Of a DNA stretch of 64,000 bases, positions 17,084 through 26,271 are shown piece by piece. The translations under genes were made by a program, and so were the position numbers. Positions within the stretch are counted from its first letter, which is position 1. Each line of letters begins with the position of its first letter. The notes under the pieces were generated by a model. That model was given only the letters and a program-made list of their open reading frames with translations. It had not been told where the DNA came from and ran no database searches. Source of the DNA: Planctellipticum sp942493135 (lineage in GTDB: Bacteria > Planctomycetota > Planctomycetia > Planctomycetales > Planctomycetaceae); the NCBI GenBank assembly GCA_942493135.1, contig OW818684.1, forward strand, positions 1,674,001 to 1,738,000, read 5' to 3'.

Positions 17084-20000
17084 ATGCCTTCTGATCGTTG
17101 TCCTGAAGATCCCGAGTCCTTCCGTTCGCGCGTTCGCAGCTCACCGCTGGCCGACGCTGTGTCGGTTGAGGAACGTGCACCTCAGAGCGAGGATCGGTTT
17201 CGACTGGCGATCGAATGCGCCGATCACGCGGTCTGGGATCTGGAAGTGCGCACCGGCGGCGGCTACGTCAGTCCCGGTTATTTTCGCATGCTCGGTTACG
17301 AACCCGACAGTTTTGTCGAATCGTACGGCCTGTGGTGCGAGCGGCTCCATCCGGACGATCGCCAGCGGGTCGTTCCGCAGTTTGAGGACTACCTGGCCGG
17401 GCGGATCGCCGCGTACGCTGCCGAGTTTCGCCAGCGGTCAGCGACGGGGCAGTGGGTCTGGATACGATCTTCCGGCAGGATTGTGGCGCGCGATGACTCG
17501 GGACAGCCGGTGCGCGTGATCGGCACGTTTACGGATATCACGGAGCTCAAACAGACCCAGGCTTCGCTGGAAGTAGCGCAGGGCCGCCTTCGAAATGCCT
17601 TGAGGATGGCCCGGTTGGGGAAATGGACCTGGGAGCCCGAGTCCGGCGCTACCTGGTGGTCGGACGAAATCTACTCGCTCTACGGAAGCGAACCGGCCGA
17701 ATCTGTCCCCAGCTACGACACGCATTTGAAGCGAGTCCATCCGGATGATCGTCCCATGGTCATCCGGGAGCACGATTCGATTCGCTGCCAGGGCGACACG
17801 ATGGAGTTTGACGCGCGAATCATTCTCCCCGACGGGCAAGTTCGGTGGATTAACACGATCGCCCAGGCCGTCCGCGATGCCGCGGGCCGGCTGGTTCGAC
17901 TCGACGGAGTCGACCAGGATGTTACCGATCGCAAGCAGGTTGAACTGGCGCTCCAGGCGAGTGAAGCCCGTTTTCGGACGTTCGTCGAGCATGCGACGGA
18001 CGCATTTTCTTTGCACGGCGAGAGGGGCGTCATTCTGGATGTCAATCAGCGTGCATGCGACAGGCTCGGCTACACCCGGGAGGAGCTGATCGGCCGCGAT
18101 ATGCAGGAGATCGATCCCGACGTGACCGAGGAAACGCTGATTGCAATGGGGCGTCGACTTGCTGCCGGCGAGATCGTGGCGTTCGAGTCCCGGCACCGAC
18201 GGAAGGATGGAACCTGCTTTCCCGTCGAAGTCCGGATTCGCCCGTTCGAGGATCAAGGACGGATGCTGGCGGTTGCGCTGGCCCGCGATGTCAGCGAGCG
18301 GACGCGGGCGGAAGCTGCATTGCGCGAGAGCGAGGCGAAGCTGCGGGCGATCTTCGAGTCGGAACCTGAGTGCGTGAAGGTTCTCGACGCCGAGGGACGA
18401 CTGCTGGAGATGAATCCGGCCGGTCTGGCGATGATCGGCGCTGATTCGATCGACGCTGTCCGCGGATTGTCGATCACTGAGTTGGTTCGTCCCGAGTACC
18501 GGGAAGAATTCCGGCAGGGCGTGGCGGACGTCTTTCGCGGGCAGCAGACGCTGCAGGAATTTGAGATCGTCAGTCTGGATGGCGTGCGACGCCACGTCGA
18601 GCAGCGGGCCGTCGGATTGCGGGATCCGAGGCACCCGGAGCGGATCTCGCAGATGTTGGCCGTGACAAGGGACGTGTCCGAGCGACGACGCATGGAGGAG
18701 CGCGAGGCTCGACGCGTTGAGAAGCTGAAACTGCTGTCGGAGTCTGCACTGCCGCTGGCCGGAGAGCCGGACGACGTGTTCGAAAACGTCCTGCGAATCC
18801 TCAGTGACGTGTTTGACGTGCGGATCGTCTGTCTGTCGGCCATTAACGGCCAGGACCTTGTGCTTCGGTCCGCGTGGATTGATGGTCGTCTGCAACGGAA
18901 TATCGGTCAATGCCCGTTAGCCGCCACTCCCTGCGGCGCTGCAGCGGCGGCGCGGCGGGTCTGGATTGCGGACCGGGTGGCAGAGCGTTTTCCTGATGCC
19001 GCGTTCCTTCAGCAACATCAGGCCTTCATGTACTGCGGTTCGCCGGTGATCTGCGCTGCCGGAAACGTGGTCGGAGTGGTGTTTCTCCTCGACGACAAGA
19101 CCCGCGAGTTCTCTGCCGAAGACGAGCACCTGTTACAGCTCTTCGGTCAGCGGGTGGCGCTGGAATTCGACCGGGAGAAAGACCTGACGGCCCGTCGTGA
19201 AGCTGAGGAAGTCCTGCTGCAGAGCCAGCAGCGACTGTCCGAAGCGCAGCGGATCGCCCATATTGGCGACTGGATGTGGAATATTCCGAGTGACTCGATC
19301 ACTTGGAGCGACGAGGTCTACCGGATTTTCGGGCACGAGCCGCAGTCGTTTGTGCCGCGGTATGAAGTGGAGTTTCTGCAGGTAATCCATCCCGATGATC
19401 GTGAAGGAGTCGTGGAGGCGGTGGCCTCGGCCCTGGACGACGGCACGACGTACCAGGTGGTTCACCGTATCGTGTTGCCGGACGGGAGCGAACGGACGGT
19501 TCGCGAACGGGGCGAAGCGAGTTATGACGCCGCCGGGCTGCCGATCCGGATGATCGGGACGGTGCAGGACATTACGGAAACGACTCGCGCCCTGGAACAG
19601 GCGGAGACGTTGCGGGGCGAGCTTGCGCACGTCGCGCGGCTGGGAATGCTGGGCGAGATGGTGGCGGGAATCGCTCACGAACTGAACCAGCCGCTGGCGG
19701 CGATCGCCAATAACGCGTTTACGGTGCGGAGAACGCTGGAGAAGCTGCCCCGCATCGCATCCGGCGCGCTGCTGGACAACGCGCTGAGTTTTACGCGAGA
19801 CATTGAAACCCAGTCGGTCCGCGGCGGGGATATTATCCGGCAGTTGATGGCTCTGTTGCGAAAGTCGGGGTCTCATCGGTCCGCGGTCAGTCTGCGCAAG
19901 TTGATCGATGAGGTGCTGTTCCTGCTGGCGACGGAAATCCGCGTCAATCAGGTGGAGATCGACATCGCCATCGATCCCGAGATGCCGGCGGTGCTGGTCG

Positions 20001-20359
20001 ATTCAGTCCAGATTCAACAGGTGCTGTTGAACCTGTTTCGAAATGCCATCGAATCCATGGCCGGGCAGTCGCAGAGCCGGCAGTTGTGGATTCACGCCGG
20101 GCCAGAGTGCCGCCGAACGATTCTGGTGAGGGTGCGCGATACCGGCCCCGGATTTTCGGCGGCGATGAAAGGACAGATCTTCACGCCGTTCGCCACTTCG
20201 AAACCCGACGGGCTGGGATTCGGTCTAGCCATTACAAAGCGGATCTTGGAAGCCCATGGGGGACGGATTGAAGTCCGTTCGGAGGCCGGAACTGGCGCGG
20301 ATATCTGCTTCACGTTGCCGGCTGATGCAACAGTCGAAGGGGACGCCGATGTCCGCTGA
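17084..20359 (+). CDS. multi-PAS/GAF sensor histidine kinase (FixL-type transmitter)
   Basis: A 1091-residue soluble kinase with no membrane segment. Domain order: four PAS/PAC modules (about 36-165, 170-290, 295-415, 420-540), a GAF domain (about 545-700), a fifth PAS (about 705-830), then HisKA and HATPase. The phosphoacceptor is His865 in AHELNQPLAAIA, the H-box of the FixL/DctB group; the N-box NLFRNAIESM, DTGPGFS and GLGFGLAI complete the ATP site. None of the PAS domains shows the FixL heme-ligand pattern, so the input signal is unknown. Its stop overlaps the following response regulator by 11 bases, which strongly indicates that the two are partners. Confidence 0.9.
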   Translation: MPSDRCPEDPESFRSRVRSSPLADAVSVEERAPQSEDRFRLAIECADHAVWDLEVRTGGGYVSPGYFRMLGYEPDSFVESYGLWCERLHPDDRQRVVPQFEDYLAGRIAAYAAEFRQRSATGQWVWIRSSGRIVARDDSGQPVRVIGTFTDITELKQTQASLEVAQGRLRNALRMARLGKWTWEPESGATWWSDEIYSLYGSEPAESVPSYDTHLKRVHPDDRPMVIREHDSIRCQGDTMEFDARIILPDGQVRWINTIAQAVRDAAGRLVRLDGVDQDVTDRKQVELALQASEARFRTFVEHATDAFSLHGERGVILDVNQRACDRLGYTREELIGRDMQEIDPDVTEETLIAMGRRLAAGEIVAFESRHRRKDGTCFPVEVRIRPFEDQGRMLAVALARDVSERTRAEAALRESEAKLRAIFESEPECVKVLDAEGRLLEMNPAGLAMIGADSIDAVRGLSITELVRPEYREEFRQGVADVFRGQQTLQEFEIVSLDGVRRHVEQRAVGLRDPRHPERISQMLAVTRDVSERRRMEEREARRVEKLKLLSESALPLAGEPDDVFENVLRILSDVFDVRIVCLSAINGQDLVLRSAWIDGRLQRNIGQCPLAATPCGAAAAARRVWIADRVAERFPDAAFLQQHQAFMYCGSPVICAAGNVVGVVFLLDDKTREFSAEDEHLLQLFGQRVALEFDREKDLTARREAEEVLLQSQQRLSEAQRIAHIGDWMWNIPSDSITWSDEVYRIFGHEPQSFVPRYEVEFLQVIHPDDREGVVEAVASALDDGTTYQVVHRIVLPDGSERTVRERGEASYDAAGLPIRMIGTVQDITETTRALEQAETLRGELAHVARLGMLGEMVAGIAHELNQPLAAIANNAFTVRRTLEKLPRIASGALLDNALSFTRDIETQSVRGGDIIRQLMALLRKSGSHRSAVSLRKLIDEVLFLLATEIRVNQVEIDIAIDPEMPAVLVDSVQIQQVLLNLFRNAIESMAGQSQSRQLWIHAGPECRRTILVRVRDTGPGFSAAMKGQIFTPFATSKPDGLGFGLAITKRILEAHGGRIEVRSEAGTGADICFTLPADATVEGDADVR

Positions 20360-20990
20360 GCCGACCGTGTTCGTGGTGGACGACGACCCGGCCGTGCTGC
20401 GATCGATCGTGGGGCTGCTGACTTCGGAAGAGTATTCCGTCGAGTCGTTCGAGCATCCGGAGAGTTTTCTTCAGCGGGTGGATCCTGGACGGCCGGGGTG
20501 CCTGGTGGTGGATCTCAAGATGCCGGGAGTGACGGGGATCGAGCTGTTGCAACGATTGCGAAAGGATTCGGCGGATCGTCCGACAGTGGTGATTTCGGGG
20601 CACGCAGAAATCGGCAGCGTGGTGCAGGCGATGCAACTCGGGGCGGTGAATGTGCTGGAGAAGCCGTTCCGGGCTGAGGAGTTTCTTGAGTCGGTCAGGC
20701 AGGCGCTCGACGTGGATCGGACCCTGCGAGCGAACGCCGAACATCAACAGGAGCTTGCGGCGAAACTGGGTGCGCTGACGGCGGGCGAACTGAGCGTCTT
20801 ACGGGGAATGGCACGTGGACTGACAATCGAAGCCATCGCGGAGGAGCTTGGCTGCAGCAGGCGAACGGTCGACTTGCGGCGGGCGAGCCTGAAAGAGCGA
20901 CTGGGGGTTCACCGCAGGGAAGTTCTGCTGAATCTGATCCGACAGATGGACCGGACCGCTCCTGCCAGGCCGCAGGAATGGTCGCTGTAG
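20349..20990 (+). CDS. FixJ/NarL-type response regulator
   Basis: A 213-residue regulator with a receiver domain and a LuxR-type DNA-binding domain. The receiver has DDD at 11-13, phospho-acceptor Asp55 in VVDLKMPG and Lys105 in LEKPF. The C-terminal helix-turn-helix is at about 143-205 (LTAGELSVLRG, with ELGCSRRTVDLRRA as the recognition part). ATG 20349 has GAAGGGG upstream and overlaps the kinase gene by 11 bases, consistent with translational coupling and a cognate pair. FixJ-like proteins activate transcription after phosphorylation by FixL-like kinases. Target genes are unknown; the PAS-receiver gene 522 bases downstream is one candidate. Confidence 0.9.
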   Translation: MSAEPTVFVVDDDPAVLRSIVGLLTSEEYSVESFEHPESFLQRVDPGRPGCLVVDLKMPGVTGIELLQRLRKDSADRPTVVISGHAEIGSVVQAMQLGAVNVLEKPFRAEEFLESVRQALDVDRTLRANAEHQQELAAKLGALTAGELSVLRGMARGLTIEAIAEELGCSRRTVDLRRASLKERLGVHRREVLLNLIRQMDRTAPARPQEWSL

Positions 20991-21512
20991 TCCAATGGGT
21001 GCGGACCAGGCGACTTCGCGACCTTTCAAGTCGAGCGACACTGCACGCCTGCATCCAGGCGATCATCCTGTGAGAGGACTGCGCAATCCGTTGCCGACAA
21101 ATCAGGCGTTCTACCGACACCGGCTGCCTGCGCCTTCTCAGCACAGTACGTGAAATGCGCAAAGCGGCAATTTCGAGAATTCTTTCGTCACCCGCTCCGC
21201 GCCACGTCCTCGATAATGACCGCAATGGGGTATCGGTCGGAGGGGATGTGTTTTCCGGGCAGTTCCTCGTCATTGCCGGCATCGTCGAGCCAGACTTTCC
21301 CGCTCGCAGACTGCCACTGTCGGCACCAAGGCTCGTTGCACGTGTACGTGCGCATCGAATCGGCCTGCGCGTCGTCTCAAAAGCTTCAACCAATTCAGTC
21401 AATGGCGGAGGCCGTCGCAGAGATTTGAAGCCGGTGGTCGGTGCATTCGAGAAATCGCAGCCCCAGTTTCGATAGGTCGATTCTATTCGCGTCCACTCGA
21501 AAGTCTGGAAAC
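20991..21512. other. intergenic region before the PAS-receiver gene
   Basis: About 520 bases. Open frames exist on both strands (for example 21155-21475) but none has a ribosome site, family signature or believable composition. I see no repeat or terminator. It probably contains the promoter of the following gene. Confidence 0.3.
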
Positions 21513-22496
21513 ATGCTGCAGAATTCTGCCAAATTCGACGCTCTGGTGGCCGCCGCCCCCCTGGGGATCGTCGTCATTGACCGCGACGGCATCGTCCAGT
21601 CGTTCAATTCGGCGGCGGAGGCGATGTTTGGCCGCACGGCTGGGGAAGTCATCGGGCTGAACGTGTCGATCCTGATGCCGGATCCATATCGCAGCCACCA
21701 CGACGAGTTTGTCAGGAAGTACCTGGAGACGGGCGAGAACCAGGTGATCGGCATCGGTCGCGAGGTGCGCGCCCGTCGCGGAGACGGCCGGTTGTTCTGG
21801 TGCGACCTGTCGGTCTGCGAGGTTCAGACGGAAGACTCGCATCTCTTTATTGGCATGTTGGTCGACATCTCAAAGCACAAGGCCGTTCAGCAGGAGTATC
21901 ACGACTATCGTCAGATCACTGTCAAGGAGCAGCTAAGACTCCTCCATCGCTGCGCCGATCTGGAGCAACAACTTGCGACGAAAGCGAATGAGTCAGCGAA
22001 TCGATTTCCGCCTGAAATGCAGATGCACCGCCGCGAAGTCTGCGGCGAATGCACATTGACCGCCGGTGGGGATGAATGTGCGGAAGAGCCTGTGGCGCCG
22101 GCTGCCAGGAGACAGCGTATCCTGGTCGTCGATGACGATCGCGACTCTCGATTTCTGATTCAAAGATGTCTGGAAGGCATGGGTTCCAGCGTCGACTGCG
22201 TCACAAGCGGACTGGAGGCCATTGAGTCGATGGGACGGTCCATGTCAATGAATACGACTTACTCGGCAATAACTCTGGACTTGCATATGCCCGTCATGGA
22301 CGGCCGGCAAACTGCAATCGAACTGCGCCGCATGGGATATGCGGGACCGATCTTGGGTCTTACGGCTGATATCTTCAGTGCCAGAGACATTGCGCGGGTC
22401 AGCGGGCTTTTTGATTTCTGGCTCTACAAGCCCGTCACGAAGCCCCAGCTGAACGATGCCATTCAGGAGGCGATTCGACAATCAAACCGGGCCTGA
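21513..22496 (+). CDS. PAS (FixL heme-type)-receiver protein
   Basis: A 327-residue protein with one PAS domain (about 5-122), a coiled linker (about 123-200) and a receiver domain (about 201-325). The PAS contains MPDPYRSHHD, where His63 aligns with the heme-ligating His200 of Bradyrhizobium FixL, and VIGIGR, where Arg83 aligns with Arg220, the residue that contacts bound oxygen. Positions equal to FixL Arg206 and His214 are Lys69 and Gln77. The receiver has DDD at 207-209, Asp256 in LDLHMPVMDG and a Lys in YKPV. The linker holds a Cys cluster (CGEC at 177-180 and Cys189). ATG 21513 has GGA upstream. There is no output domain. Heme binding and oxygen sensing are inference from the aligned residues. 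Confidence 0.82.
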   Translation: MLQNSAKFDALVAAAPLGIVVIDRDGIVQSFNSAAEAMFGRTAGEVIGLNVSILMPDPYRSHHDEFVRKYLETGENQVIGIGREVRARRGDGRLFWCDLSVCEVQTEDSHLFIGMLVDISKHKAVQQEYHDYRQITVKEQLRLLHRCADLEQQLATKANESANRFPPEMQMHRREVCGECTLTAGGDECAEEPVAPAARRQRILVVDDDRDSRFLIQRCLEGMGSSVDCVTSGLEAIESMGRSMSMNTTYSAITLDLHMPVMDGRQTAIELRRMGYAGPILGLTADIFSARDIARVSGLFDFWLYKPVTKPQLNDAIQEAIRQSNRA

Positions 22497-22948
22497 GATT
22501 CTGCGACCCTTCCGGGAATCGCGTCCCTTGATGGATCGGAGATTCAACCGCGATTTTCTCGCTTGATCGGCAATCGACGCTTGCCAGTTTCTTTCGAGTC
22601 GTGATGGCAGCTACTCGCGGGATCACAGTCGGCCGCGCCGCAGTCGCGGTCTAATCCATTCGTAGATCTCCGGCCCGATTCCGCGCCGCCACTGAACCGT
22701 TACCTCAGGCGGCGGAGAACGCCGGCAACGAGCGTTCCGGAGCGGGCGCTGCGCGGCACGCACAGCGGCAACGTTGAGTGACCGTTCACCGCAAGACCCA
22801 GCCCCCGCCCACTGTCACAGGCCGGCGGGCGTTCGCGATTCGCGCGTCGGTCGATCGCAGCTTCCTCAGCGGCCGTTCCAACGGACGCCGGGCCAGGTCG
22901 GCCAGCGTCTAGCCTGAACCCCGTGTTTGACGCCGCCCGAACCCGTCC
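22497..22948. other. intergenic region upstream of the GntR operator
   Basis: About 450 GC-rich bases after the PAS-receiver gene. No coding signature, terminator or repeat was recognised. The promoter of the GntR operon probably lies at its right edge next to the palindrome at 22949. Confidence 0.3.
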
Positions 22949-22971
22949 GGTAACATGTCTGACATGTTGCC
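22949..22971. promoter_or_regulatory. palindromic operator of the GntR-family regulator
   Basis: Two perfect 8-base arms, AACATGTC and GACATGTT (22952-22959 and 22961-22968), flank a single central T; the outer GG and CC extend the symmetry to 23 bases. It lies about 30 bases before the start of the GntR-type gene. FadR/GntR regulators of this kind typically bind such short palindromes in front of their own gene, so autoregulation of the whole downstream operon is the natural reading. Protein binding is not shown by the sequence. Confidence 0.7.
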
Positions 22972-23002
22972 GGGGTCTTGAGTTTGGCGGCGGGGGGTGG
23001 GA

Positions 23003-23710
23003 ATGCAGTTGGCCGCGATCGAGCGTCGCTCCACGGTGGATCTGGTCGTGGAGCGGATTACGCAGGTGATCAAAGACCACAAGCTGACGTCGGGCGAGCG
23101 ATTACCGGGCGAGCATGAACTGGTCGAGCAGTTCAAGGTCAGTCGGCCGGTGCTGCGGGAAGCGCTCTCCCGGCTGCACAGTCTCGGGCTGATCGACATC
23201 CAGCGCGGACGGGGAACGTTTGTCGGCGATGCCGGGAGCCTGGCGAATTGCGTCCGGCTGCTCCAGTCGGCCGTGACGATTTCCCCTCAGGAACTGCGGT
23301 CCTATACCGAGCTGCGGACGGCGATCGAAGTCCAGGCGGCCCGGCAGGCGGCGGAACTGGCGACGGACGACGATGTCGCGGAACTGGCCGGTTACCTGAA
23401 GTCGCTCGACGACGAAGAGCTTCCGTATCCGGAGGCTCTGGAGATCGACTTCCGCTTCCATCGCAAGCTGATCGAGATCGCCGGCAATCCGCTGATGCGC
23501 AATCTGATCGAAGTGATTTACGGATTCGTCCTGACGCAGATGGTGCGCACCACGCCGTCGCAGCGCGACAACCAGCTCGGCCGCAAGCTGCACAAGGCCA
23601 TCCTCAAGGCGATTCGCGAACGCGATCCCGATGCCGCCGAGCAGGCCATGCGACAGCACATGCAGGCCGTTCTCGATCGGCTCGACAAGCAGGGAGTTGC
23701 GGCATGCTGA
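23003..23710 (+). CDS. FadR/GntR-family transcriptional regulator
   Basis: A 235-residue regulator with an N-terminal winged helix (LPGEHELVEQFKVSRPVLRE at about 33-52, wing GRGTFVG) and a C-terminal all-helical FCD ligand-binding domain. ATG 23003 is preceded by a G-rich ribosome site; a GTG two codons upstream is an equal alternative. The FCD group usually responds to small carboxylic acids or sugar acids. The last codons overlap the PSD1 start by 7 bases (ATGCTGA), so this regulator is translated together with the cytochrome gene and probably controls it. A palindrome sits directly upstream. Confidence 0.88.
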   Translation: MQLAAIERRSTVDLVVERITQVIKDHKLTSGERLPGEHELVEQFKVSRPVLREALSRLHSLGLIDIQRGRGTFVGDAGSLANCVRLLQSAVTISPQELRSYTELRTAIEVQAARQAAELATDDDVAELAGYLKSLDDEELPYPEALEIDFRFHRKLIEIAGNPLMRNLIEVIYGFVLTQMVRTTPSQRDNQLGRKLHKAILKAIRERDPDAAEQAMRQHMQAVLDRLDKQGVAAC

Positions 23711-26208
23711 GGACGTTTCCCATGGCTGTCGTCCTTGTGCTGGCCGGGTTGCCTGCCAGAGCGGATGAGCCGAAGTCCGGCGCTGCCGTTCCGCCGGCGA
23801 TCACCGAACCGCAACTTGCGTTCTTCGAGACGAAGATTCGCCCCGTGCTGGTCGAGCATTGCTACGAGTGCCATGCGGCCGGGGTCAAGATCCTTCAGGG
23901 GGGCCTGCGCGTCGACCATCGCGAAGGGCTGCTGCGCGGGGGCGACAGCGGTCCGGCCGTCGTGGCGGGAGATGCGGACGCGAGTCTGTTGCTGAAGGCG
24001 TTGCGCTACGAAGAGTTCGAAATGCCTCCCAAGGGGAAGCTGCCGGACGCCGTCATCCGGGACTTTGAAGCCTGGGTAGCAATGGGATTGCCCGATCCGC
24101 GGCAGACGGACAAGACCGTCGCGAAGTCCGCCATCGACATCGAAGCGGGTCGCAAGCACTGGGCCTTCCAGCCGATCGCCGATCCACCGGCGCCGGATGT
24201 CCGCGACGCGGGCTGGCCGCTCGATTCCGTGGACCGCTTTCTCCTTGCGAGGCTGGAACGGTCCTCGCTGCGTCCCGACTCCGACGCGGATCGTTACACC
24301 TGGCTGCGGCGGGTCAGCCTGGATCTGACGGGTCTGCCCCCTGCGCCCGAGGACATCGCGTCGTTCGTGAACGACGACTCCCCGGAGGCCCATGCCCGAG
24401 TGGTCGATCGGCTGCTGGGATCGCGGGCCTATGGCGAGCGCTGGGCGCGGCACTGGCTCGACCTGACCGGCTACGCCGATCAGGTGGGGACATCCAACAG
24501 CGTCTTCGCCGAATATGCCTGGCGTTATCGCGACTACCTCATCGACGCCCTGAACGCCGACAAGTCCTTCGACCGGTTTCTGCGGGAGCAGATCGCCGGC
24601 GACCTGCTTCCGTTCGACTCGCCCGAGGAGCGCGCCGCCAGCCTGGTCGCGACGGGCTTCCTCGTGCTGGGGGACGTCGAAATCGTCAATCCCGACAAGC
24701 TGAAGATGGAGACCGATCACATCGATCAGCAGGTCAGCAAGATCGGAACCGTGTTCCTGGGAATGACGCTGGGATGCGCCCGCTGCCACGATCATAAATT
24801 CGATCCCGTGGGGCTGGAGGATTACTACGGGATGGCGGGGATCCTGCGGAGCACCAGTTCGACGCACAAGATTCCTAACGGCATCTGGAGCGGCCTCAAT
24901 GTCGCCGAGCTGCCGGAGTCGCCCGCGCAGACAAGTGACCGTCAGACGCGTGAAGCCGAGCATCGGCTGAAGCTCGATGGCCTCCAGGCCGAGCAGCAGC
25001 GATTGAACGAGGAGCAGGCCGCGATTGCCGCCGAGTTGGAGAAGCCCGAAGCCGACAAAGACGCGCTGATGAAAAAACGCGATGGAAACGCCGGAAGGCT
25101 GAGGGAACTGGGGACGGCCATCGACCATGCGATGTTCTTCGCGCCGTCGGCCCCCAGGGCCTTCGCCGTGCATGACGCCGACAGCCCGGACGACATGGCG
25201 ATCGCGATTCGCGGCAATCCGTATGCGCCCGGGGCGATTGTGCCGCGCGGCGTGCTCCGCGTGGCCGCCTGGACGGCGATGCCCGCGATCCCCGCCGGCC
25301 AGAGTGGACGGTTGCAACTGGCGGACTGGCTGGCGGACCCGCGACATCCGCTGACCGCGCGAGTCACCGTGAATCGCATCTGGCAGAAGCTGTTCGGCGA
25401 GGGGCTCGTGCGGACGGTCGATTACTTTGGCACCCGCGGCGAAGAGCCGAGTCATCCCGAATTGCTCGACCACCTGGCGACCCGCTTCATGCGGGGGGGC
25501 TGGTCGCAGAAGCAGCTCGTCCGCGCGCTGGTGCTGACCCGCGCTTACCGGATGAGCAGCGACGGCAGTTCCGACGGACCGAAAGCCGATCCAGAGAATC
25601 GTCTGCTGTGGCGAATGAATCGGCAGCGTCTCGATGCTGAAGCGATTCGCGACGCGATGCTCGCCGTCAGCGGCGAACTGCGAGTCAGCCATGGCGGCCC
25701 CGCGCTGCCGCTGGAGTACCCCGAGAATTCGGGGTCGCTGAAACCGAGCGACGTGAATCCACCAAGCTTCGCGTTGCGGCGTTTCCGCCCGGAGCAGGAG
25801 TTCGAGCGGACGATTTATTTGCCGGTGGTCCGCAGCGCTCAGCCGGCCCTGGCGCGCCTGCGCGACGTCTTTGACTTCACGCAACCCGCTCAGATTGCGG
25901 GGATGCGATCGCAGACAGTCGTCCCGACGCAGGCCCTGTTTCTGCTGAACGACGACCAGCCCCGCAACCGGGCGAAAGGGCTCGCCGCGGCCGTCATCGC
26001 GTTCTCTCCCGAACGCGAGGTCCGCCTGGAGCAGCTCTGGCTGCGGGCGTTCAATCGGCCGATCACTGCAGAAGAACTCACTGATGCAGCCGCGTTTCTC
26101 AACAAGCTCACGGGGCTGCAGAAAGACCCCGCGACATCGGAAACCGCCGCATGGACGGAGCTCAGCCACGTCCTGCTGACTTCGAATGAATTCCTCTATC
26201 GCCTGTAG
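23704..26208 (+). CDS. PSD1-type planctomycete cytochrome protein (DUF1549/DUF1553)
   Basis: An 834-residue exported protein. A signal peptide (ending PARAD) is followed by a cytochrome-like domain with CYECH, DUF1549 with CARCHDHKFDPV, a charged helical segment (about 405-465), and DUF1553 with VTVNRIWQKLFGEG. It is about 190 residues shorter than the copy at 8012, lacking the discoidin-like insert. ATG 23704 overlaps the end of the regulator gene by 7 bases. Family role is unknown beyond an extracytoplasmic, probably redox-linked, part in polymer breakdown. It is paired with the DUF1501 gene 63 bases downstream. Confidence 0.88.
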   Translation: MLRTFPMAVVLVLAGLPARADEPKSGAAVPPAITEPQLAFFETKIRPVLVEHCYECHAAGVKILQGGLRVDHREGLLRGGDSGPAVVAGDADASLLLKALRYEEFEMPPKGKLPDAVIRDFEAWVAMGLPDPRQTDKTVAKSAIDIEAGRKHWAFQPIADPPAPDVRDAGWPLDSVDRFLLARLERSSLRPDSDADRYTWLRRVSLDLTGLPPAPEDIASFVNDDSPEAHARVVDRLLGSRAYGERWARHWLDLTGYADQVGTSNSVFAEYAWRYRDYLIDALNADKSFDRFLREQIAGDLLPFDSPEERAASLVATGFLVLGDVEIVNPDKLKMETDHIDQQVSKIGTVFLGMTLGCARCHDHKFDPVGLEDYYGMAGILRSTSSTHKIPNGIWSGLNVAELPESPAQTSDRQTREAEHRLKLDGLQAEQQRLNEEQAAIAAELEKPEADKDALMKKRDGNAGRLRELGTAIDHAMFFAPSAPRAFAVHDADSPDDMAIAIRGNPYAPGAIVPRGVLRVAAWTAMPAIPAGQSGRLQLADWLADPRHPLTARVTVNRIWQKLFGEGLVRTVDYFGTRGEEPSHPELLDHLATRFMRGGWSQKQLVRALVLTRAYRMSSDGSSDGPKADPENRLLWRMNRQRLDAEAIRDAMLAVSGELRVSHGGPALPLEYPENSGSLKPSDVNPPSFALRRFRPEQEFERTIYLPVVRSAQPALARLRDVFDFTQPAQIAGMRSQTVVPTQALFLLNDDQPRNRAKGLAAAVIAFSPEREVRLEQLWLRAFNRPITAEELTDAAAFLNKLTGLQKDPATSETAAWTELSHVLLTSNEFLYRL

Positions 26209-26271
26209 CAAGAGCCATCGTTATCCGACACGTTAACAATGCGTGCTGACATCGAATCGAGCGAGCATCCC

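Noticed and set aside
17084..20359. Heme-binding PAS in the sensor kinase
   Set aside because: None of the five PAS domains has the FixL His and Arg positions; only the PAS-receiver protein at 21513 does.
21155..21475. Possible small gene between the response regulator and the PAS-receiver gene
   Set aside because: No ribosome site, no family pattern and competing open frames on both strands.
23518..26211. Nearly 900-residue minus-strand open frame
   Set aside because: Shadow of the PSD1 gene in a GC-rich genome; no signature and no ribosome site.
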